A stretch of 64,000 nucleotides of DNA, from assembly GCF_032854445.1 (NCBI RefSeq), contig NC_088295.1:26897385-26961384 (forward strand). Reading direction: 5' to 3'. The position numbers were made by a program, and so were the translations under genes. The DNA is from Liolophura sinensis (taxonomy: Eukaryota > Mollusca > Polyplacophora > Chitonida > Chitonidae). Position 1 is the first letter of the stretch, and each line of letters opens with the position of its first letter. Positions 62,001-64,000 of this stretch are shown one piece after another. The notes under the pieces were generated by a model, which saw only the letters and a list, made by a program, of their open reading frames with translations, made no database searches and was not told where the DNA came from.

Positions 62001-64000
62001 TACTGGTTTTAAAGTTTACTGACTAAATACGTCACAGCTTTGGTTTCGCTCATTTAACCAAGGAATGTTAGGCCTTGTGTTTCACATTTTTTTTGTAGGA
62101 AGCTGACATGGCCATCGGGCCGTTCACGGTAACACATCAGCGAGCAGCAGTGATAGACTTCACCACAGCCTTCATGCAGCAGAGTGTTGGAATCCTCACC
62201 CCTACACCGGCCAAGTCACCTCAGCTTTTCCAGTTCCTTAAGCCGTTTTCTCTTTTGGTCTGGATAATCATAGCCGCCTTCATAGCCCTGACAGGCCTCT
62301 GTTTGTTCATGATTAACTACAGCACTCATCTGACTTCCAGCAAGGCAAACATCAAGCACCGGCCCCAGGAGATCCGACTCTTGGAGAATATGGAATTGGT
62401 CATTAGCTCAATCTTTGGGCAAGGTATAACAAATATAGTCTCCAATTTAAAAAAAAAAGAATTTCTTTTTACCTAGGCCTGCTTAAAGCTTAGCTGTAGG
62501 GTATGTCAAATTTCACCGGTAATACGTGTGACCATTTGTCAACTGTCACACCATATCTGGTTTTATTCTCTGAATGACTTATATGTGTCTTTCATATTAT
62601 TTTGGGGAGCCTACGTGGCCAAAGGAGGTAGCACGCCAGCGCGGCACAATGGTTTAGTAGCCTGCCTCTCACCCATGCTGTCGCTATGAGTTAAAGTCCA
62701 GCTCATGCTGGTTTGCTCCCTGGTCCAGGTTACCAGCAACCTGCGGGTGGTTGTGGGTTTCCCCCGGGCTCTGCCCGATTTCCTCCCACGATAATGTTGG
62801 CCGCCGTCGTATAATCGAAATATTCTTGAGTCCGGCGTAAAACAACAGTCAAATAAATGAACAAAAATCAATTATTTTTCTGCGATTGGGTAATTTAACT
62901 GAATGTATTCAGTTTTTACATGCTACAAGGCATATACATGGATCACGTAGCTAAACAACTGTGACAGTACAATGATATAGCTTGGGCAACCGTGAGTTTA
63001 ATTCCTTGCTTACTCGATCGCTGTATATTAATAGTAAGAGTTATTAGTATTGAAAATTTTATGATGACCACAATATCACTTGATCAGTTGTTATCAAAGT
63101 CAAAAATGACACCCAGTATCTAATGTAGCCTCTACTTTGAACACTTAGTGGTAAGTAATTGCTATTATGCTCTTTCGCCATCTACTTTAAAGGCCCTACT
63201 TATCATCCGACGGTGCTGTCTGCCCGTTGCTTGTTGGGGGTGTGGTTACTATTTACGGAACTCCTCCTCTCCATGTACACCGCTCACCTGGCCGCTGTCC
63301 TGACCGTAGCCACACCCCTCAAGCCAATCGACAGCCTTGAGGACCTAGACAGTCGCGATGATATGACAATTTTGGTGGAATCGGGTACAAGTACATGGAC
63401 ATTGTTCGAGGTATGACTGTATATATATCACTGTTAACTCGGCGGGTATTCCCAAAGTGTACAAGGGAAAGTAATTCCGTTGAGAATCTGTAAAATCACA
63501 TTTTCTCGTAATGCTAGGAGATGGTGGAAACCAGGAAACATGTATGTCTAGACACAGACCTTTTTACCTCCACTTTTTGTTTTCATTCACAATTTTAATT
63601 CATTTAATTCTCGGACAGGGTAGATTTAAGACTTGGACGCAAGAAGCTGTCAACAACTCCATCTTGTGTTGTCTTACACTATGTCACACGTGGGAAAGAT
63701 CGCAATTAACTTGCTAGAAGTCGGTGGTATATTCCAGACGCTCTGGATGCATGATGGTTAAATATTCGTACCACTACATTGTTAAATGTGTTAAGTCATA
63801 GAATGGTATGCATCTCTAATCTAAATTTTTGAAATCGTGTTAATCTGTTTATAACTGCAGCAATCAAATCTAGATTTATACCGCTCCATCAATGCCAAAA
63901 AGAAACCTGTTGAGAAGTCTGAGATTGGGATCGACGCTGTGAAGAAAGGCGGTCATTGTTTTATAGGTGGCAGAGTGTCGCTGCAGTTTGGAGTGTCCGA
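49932..64000 (+). CDS. Gene C: divergent ionotropic glutamate receptor subunit (12 exons seen, 3' end outside window)
   Basis: Joined exons: 49932-50040, 52523-52672, 54108-54359, 54755-54930, 55687-55893, 56759-56854, 58826-59035, 60226-60323, 60772-60862, 62099-62423, 63193-63410, 63861-64000. Phases are continuous with no internal stop, giving 690 codons. Order: signal peptide (1-30), periplasmic-binding-like amino-terminal domain (33-390), S1 starting RLIIAADP (393-400) and ending with the ligand motif GPFT..HQR (T473, R478), M1 (515-535), pore loop ISSIFGQG (565-572), M3 with YTAHLAAVLT (600-609) and the first part of S2. The family forms tetrameric ligand-gated cation channels at the plasma membrane. 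The conserved S1 arginine suggests an alpha-carboxylate ligand. The Q/R site, M3 motif and S2 acidic residue deviate. The amino-terminal domain argues against a typical short IR chemoreceptor; the AMPA/kainate/delta/NMDA-like class is unresolved. M4 and the tail are outside the window. Confidence 0.85.
50128..50400 (+). repeat. Type B tRNA-derived SINE in intron 1 of gene C
   Basis: The head CGTGGCCTAGTGGCTTCTTA and GGTGGGTTCAAATCCGGC resemble tRNA boxes A and B, but no cloverleaf can be drawn. The body GTGGGAAAATGCGTCAATAA then CTTGCCAAAGGTTGAAGGTT is the type B consensus order. Confidence 0.6.
50401..52522. other. Rest of intron 1 of gene C
   Basis: It contains T-rich tracts (50790-50820), a 55-base direct duplication near 51431-51506 and a 50-base duplication at 51892-51988. 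An in-phase exon-like segment at 51816-51891 is reported separately. The 118-codon frame at 51463-51819 has no recognised domain. Confidence 0.45.
52523..52672 (+). CDS. Gene C exon 2 (amino-terminal domain)
   Basis: Acceptor GATTTTACAG| and donor GACAG|GTAATT bound 150 bases, phase 1 in and out. It encodes ILFSNGTVPDDS...TVSELKPDKNASIELSW, with sequons NGT and NAS. This is the usual start of the first lobe of the periplasmic-binding fold in glutamate receptors. Confidence 0.78.
52840..52995 (+). repeat. Type C interspersed element, 3' part
   Basis: GAAGCAGCACTAGATAAAAG, CCTGCAACACGGAGGCACAT, CATATGACTGAAAAATTGTT and AAGTAGGACGTTAAACCTCA end in a (CTCA)n tail. The reverse complement of its 3' end opens the element at 43375. 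Confidence 0.7.
53611..53690 (-). repeat. Type A SINE head fragment
   Basis: CGAGAGGAAGCCAGAATGAG, CAGCGACCGCATTGGTGGCA and CTCCTGGGTCATTGCACCGC match the head half of the family. Body and tail are missing. Confidence 0.7.
53710..53962. repeat. Foldback element in intron 2 of gene C
   Basis: The left arm 53710-53794 (GAGATTGCTCTGATGTTAGA...TTAAAAACCTGATG) pairs with the reverse complement of 53891-53962 (GAGTTTGCTCTGACTTCAGG...CAAAAACCTGATG) around a loop of about 97 bases. MITE-like, no coding capacity. Confidence 0.6.
54108..54359 (+). CDS. Gene C exon 3 (amino-terminal domain)
   Basis: Acceptor TGTTCTCAG| and donor GATCG|GTAAGT bound 252 bases, phase 1 in and out. DGVGAIISILKCSQTRLVD and QIQNIPHISVS match the strand-helix-strand region where this fold reads 'GV.AI.GP.....V..I....VPHI'. 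FKTIGLIFDHW matches the next strand. Confidence 0.85.
54451..54609. repeat. 29-bp minisatellite
   Basis: About five units of TAATGTCGCAAAGATAATTA plus GTGACATTG with small changes, in intron 3 of gene C. A 10-base GTGTAGTTGT triplication precedes it at 54378-54405. Confidence 0.85.
54755..54930 (+). CDS. Gene C exon 4 (amino-terminal domain)
   Basis: Acceptor CCTCATTTTAG| and donor TCAG|GTGAGC bound 176 bases, entering in phase 1 and leaving in phase 0. It encodes SRQRNRQIFALSSVGVFSTP and MPARIVIMAESKSVRAIF, typical second-lobe material of the domain. Confidence 0.82.
55069..55326 (-). repeat. Full-length type A SINE with target-site duplication
   Basis: Tail (TTTA)n and GATTGATGTTTTACGCCGC are on the left and the tRNA-like head ends GAGCCACGGAGGCCTC on the right. 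The flanks GAATCCCCATCTT (55056-55068) and GATTCCCCATCTT (55327-55339) differ at one of 13 positions. Intron 4 of gene C. Confidence 0.92.
55687..55893 (+). CDS. Gene C exon 5 (amino-terminal domain)
   Basis: Acceptor TTTGATGCAG| and donor ATCG|GTGAGT bound 207 bases in phase 0. VVLLNMMSHQDAWIVITDN matches the helix and strand where the family has '..L..A...GM.....W+.TD'. Four cysteines (KSWCSCCSENIQQSMC) are unusual for this position. Confidence 0.82.
56759..56854 (+). CDS. Gene C exon 6 (end of amino-terminal domain)
   Basis: Acceptor CTCATTCCAG| and donor ACCA|GTGAGT bound 96 bases in phase 0. MISSRLIEAVCLLHWAFDRG corresponds to the conserved 'Y DAV...A.AL' helix. An upstream acceptor GTTGCAG| at 56693 would add sequence in the same phase but in a frame that hits TAA, so the inner acceptor is chosen. 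Confidence 0.75.
56938..57202 (-). repeat. Full-length type A SINE, reverse orientation
   Basis: Tail (TTTA)n, GATTGGTGTTTTACGCC, body AGCATTATGGTGGGAGGAAA and the head with GCTGCGCTAGCGCGCTAATC. No clear target duplication. Intron 6 of gene C. Confidence 0.92.
57210..57340. repeat. Outlying units of the 42-bp minisatellite
   Basis: GACATTTATGATAACGTTGA, TATCACGTATAT and TTCCAATGTTGATATCC resemble the array at 59085-59670. Confidence 0.55.
57490..58240. repeat. Dispersed repeat R1, copy split by a SINE
   Basis: Homologous to 47762-48245 on both sides of a type A SINE at 57878-58135. The copy at 47762 shows the unoccupied state of the same site. Confidence 0.82.
57878..58135 (-). repeat. Type A SINE inserted in repeat R1
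   Basis: ACTAGTGTTTTACGCCGTAC, GACGGCGGCCAGCATTATGG and the head end AATGAGCCACGGATGTCC. The flanks TTAAATGTCTTT and TTAAATGCTTTT suggest an imperfect target-site duplication. Confidence 0.88.
58400..58690. repeat. 42-bp minisatellite units interrupted by a SINE
   Basis: Units with GAGAAACACATTTATTCCC, GTGCCAATGTTAATATCCCG and AAGCACTTGCGACAATGTTC continue on both sides of the SINE at 58513-58641. Confidence 0.7.
58513..58641 (+). repeat. 5'-truncated type A SINE with 13-bp target-site duplication
   Basis: AGCAACCTGGGGATGGTCGT to CGGCGTAAAACACCAATCAC plus (AAAT)n. AATATCCCGTACA occurs at 58500-58512 and again at 58642-58654. Removing the SINE and one copy restores a continuous minisatellite unit. 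Confidence 0.88.
58826..59035 (+). CDS. Gene C exon 7 (end of amino-terminal domain, start of S1)
   Basis: Acceptor TTTTTTCCAG| and donor GATCCG|GTATGT bound 210 bases in phase 0. VTFDIIEISHFPQTSAHVIG and RWSETVGLEM match the 'Y.I.N......VG.W....GL' bridge before S1. RLIIAADP is the first S1 strand. Confidence 0.88.
59085..59670. repeat. About 42-bp minisatellite array
   Basis: More than ten units of TATAGGGAAAGACATTTATG, GCAATGTTGATATCCCGTAC with substitutions. One unit contains the 18-base perfect palindrome ATGATAACATGTTATCAT (59390-59407). It starts about 50 bases after exon 7. Confidence 0.9.
60226..60323 (+). CDS. Gene C exon 8 (S1)
   Basis: The acceptor GATTTCAG| opens 98 bases in phase 0, ending AATTTCAC|GTGTGT in phase 2. 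FTGLAVDILTYLAGALNFT matches the S1 helix 'F.GF.VDLL..LA..L.F.Y'. The donor lacks the usual +4/+5 AG but is the only one giving the continuous LNFTYDF join with exon 9. Confidence 0.8.
60519..60710 (+). repeat. Type B tRNA-derived SINE in intron 8 of gene C
   Basis: A box-B-like GGTTGCTTGTTCGAGTCCAG is followed by GACGAAGGTCGATGGTTTAC, CATATAAGTGAAAAATTCTT and GTTAAACACCAATCAGATAA. It ends about 60 bases before exon 9. Confidence 0.75.
60772..60862 (+). CDS. Gene C exon 9 (S1)
   Basis: Acceptor ATCTCATCAG| and donor GTGGA|GTAAGT bound 91 bases, leaving in phase 0. YDFVVSPDGFYGVPMDNGSW and TGMIGMILRG match the family motif 'DG.YG......W.GM+.EL'. Confidence 0.9.
60863..62098. other. Intron 9 of gene C
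   Basis: No repeat family or exon recognised; the frames near 61572-61830 have no domain. Confidence 0.4.
62099..62423 (+). CDS. Gene C exon 10 (end of S1, M1, pore loop)
   Basis: The acceptor TTTTTGTAG| opens 325 bases in phase 0, ending GCAAG|GTATAA in phase 1. EADMAIGPFTVTHQRAAVID carries the S1 threonine (473) and ligand arginine (478). FLKPFSLLVW precedes M1. The pore loop ends SSIFGQ, with G570 where AMPA/kainate subunits have the Q/R-site residue. Confidence 0.92.
62605..62865 (+). repeat. Type A SINE, forward orientation, altered head
   Basis: From GGGAGCCTACGTGGCCAAAG through the box-B-like TATGAGTTAAAGTCCAGC, GGTTTCCCCCGGGCTCTGCC and TATTCTTGAGTCCGGCG to an AAATAAATGAAC tail. ATTATTTT on both flanks may be the target duplication. 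Intron 10 of gene C. Confidence 0.88.
63193..63410 (+). CDS. Gene C exon 11 (pore exit, M3, linker to S2)
   Basis: Acceptor TCTACTTTAAAG| and donor TTCGAG|GTATGA bound 218 bases, phase 1 in and phase 0 out. LSARCLLGVWLLFTELLLSM and YTAHLAAVLTV form M3; ESGTSTWTLFE contains the S2 serine-threonine pair (638-639). Confidence 0.92.
63645..63765 (+). repeat. Type B SINE body fragment
   Basis: ACGTGGGAAAGATCGCAATT, AACTTGCTAGAAGTCGGTGG and TATATTCCAGACGCTC follow the type B body order; head and tail absent. It ends about 95 bases before exon 12. Confidence 0.5.
63861..64000 (+). CDS. Gene C exon 12 (S2, cut by window edge)
   Basis: The acceptor TTTATAACTGCAG| is followed by an open phase-0 frame to the edge. 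QSNLDLYRSINAK and EIGIDAVKKGGHCFIGGRVS match the S2 region where receptors have the 'A+..V+.....A.+.E' block. The acidic residue is replaced (G681). M4 and the C-terminus lie outside. Confidence 0.88.

Overview
This is eukaryotic, metazoan genomic DNA: every confident protein signal is split into short exons with GT..AG borders, consistent intron phases and introns of roughly 0.4 to 7 kb, in AT-rich sequence full of interspersed and tandem repeats. The commonest interspersed repeat is a tRNA-derived SINE whose 3' end reads TACGGCGTAAAACACCAATC followed by an (AAAT)n tail. From memory, SINEs of this kind are typical of molluscs and other lophotrochozoans, so a mollusc (or close relative such as a brachiopod) is my best guess. 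The species cannot be named from the sequence alone.

Three genes are supported, all on the + strand. Gene A (exons at 7067-7376, 14465-14566, 20021-20164, 22337-22602; 273 codons) and gene B (28093-28402, 35958-36062, 37350-37487, 40032-40267; 262 codons) are tandem paralogues. They encode four-transmembrane proteins of the claudin/PMP22/clarin superfamily. Both have four coding exons, all introns in phase 1, a first exon of exactly 310 coding bases, and the W-x2-C...C signature at the same residues (W96, C99, C116). Gene C starts at 49932 and runs off the right edge. Twelve exons were reconstructed with unbroken phase, giving 690 codons of an ionotropic glutamate receptor: signal peptide, amino-terminal domain, S1, M1, pore loop, M3 and part of S2. 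Several family-defining residues are changed, at the Q/R site, in the M3 gate motif and at the acidic amino-group ligand of S2.

Layout: 1-7066 upstream non-coding sequence with SINE pieces; 7067-22602 gene A, with a large foldback in intron 1 and a 54-bp minisatellite just before exon 3; 22603-28092 intergenic; 28093-40390 gene B, with a GGT/GAT microsatellite nested in a minisatellite, a cluster of CRE/AP-1-like sites in intron 1, and a 90-bp tandem duplication of the 3' end and splice donor of exon 3; 40391-49931 intergenic with SINEs, foldbacks and one copy of a dispersed repeat; 49932-64000 gene C, whose introns hold most of the SINEs plus several minisatellites.

The two membrane-protein genes are probably a local duplication. 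Nothing in the sequence links them functionally to the receptor gene. No rRNA, true tRNA, CRISPR array, prokaryotic operon or intact autonomous transposon was seen. Repeat boundaries are by eye and approximate; exon borders are exact under the stated splice sites but unverified by transcripts.
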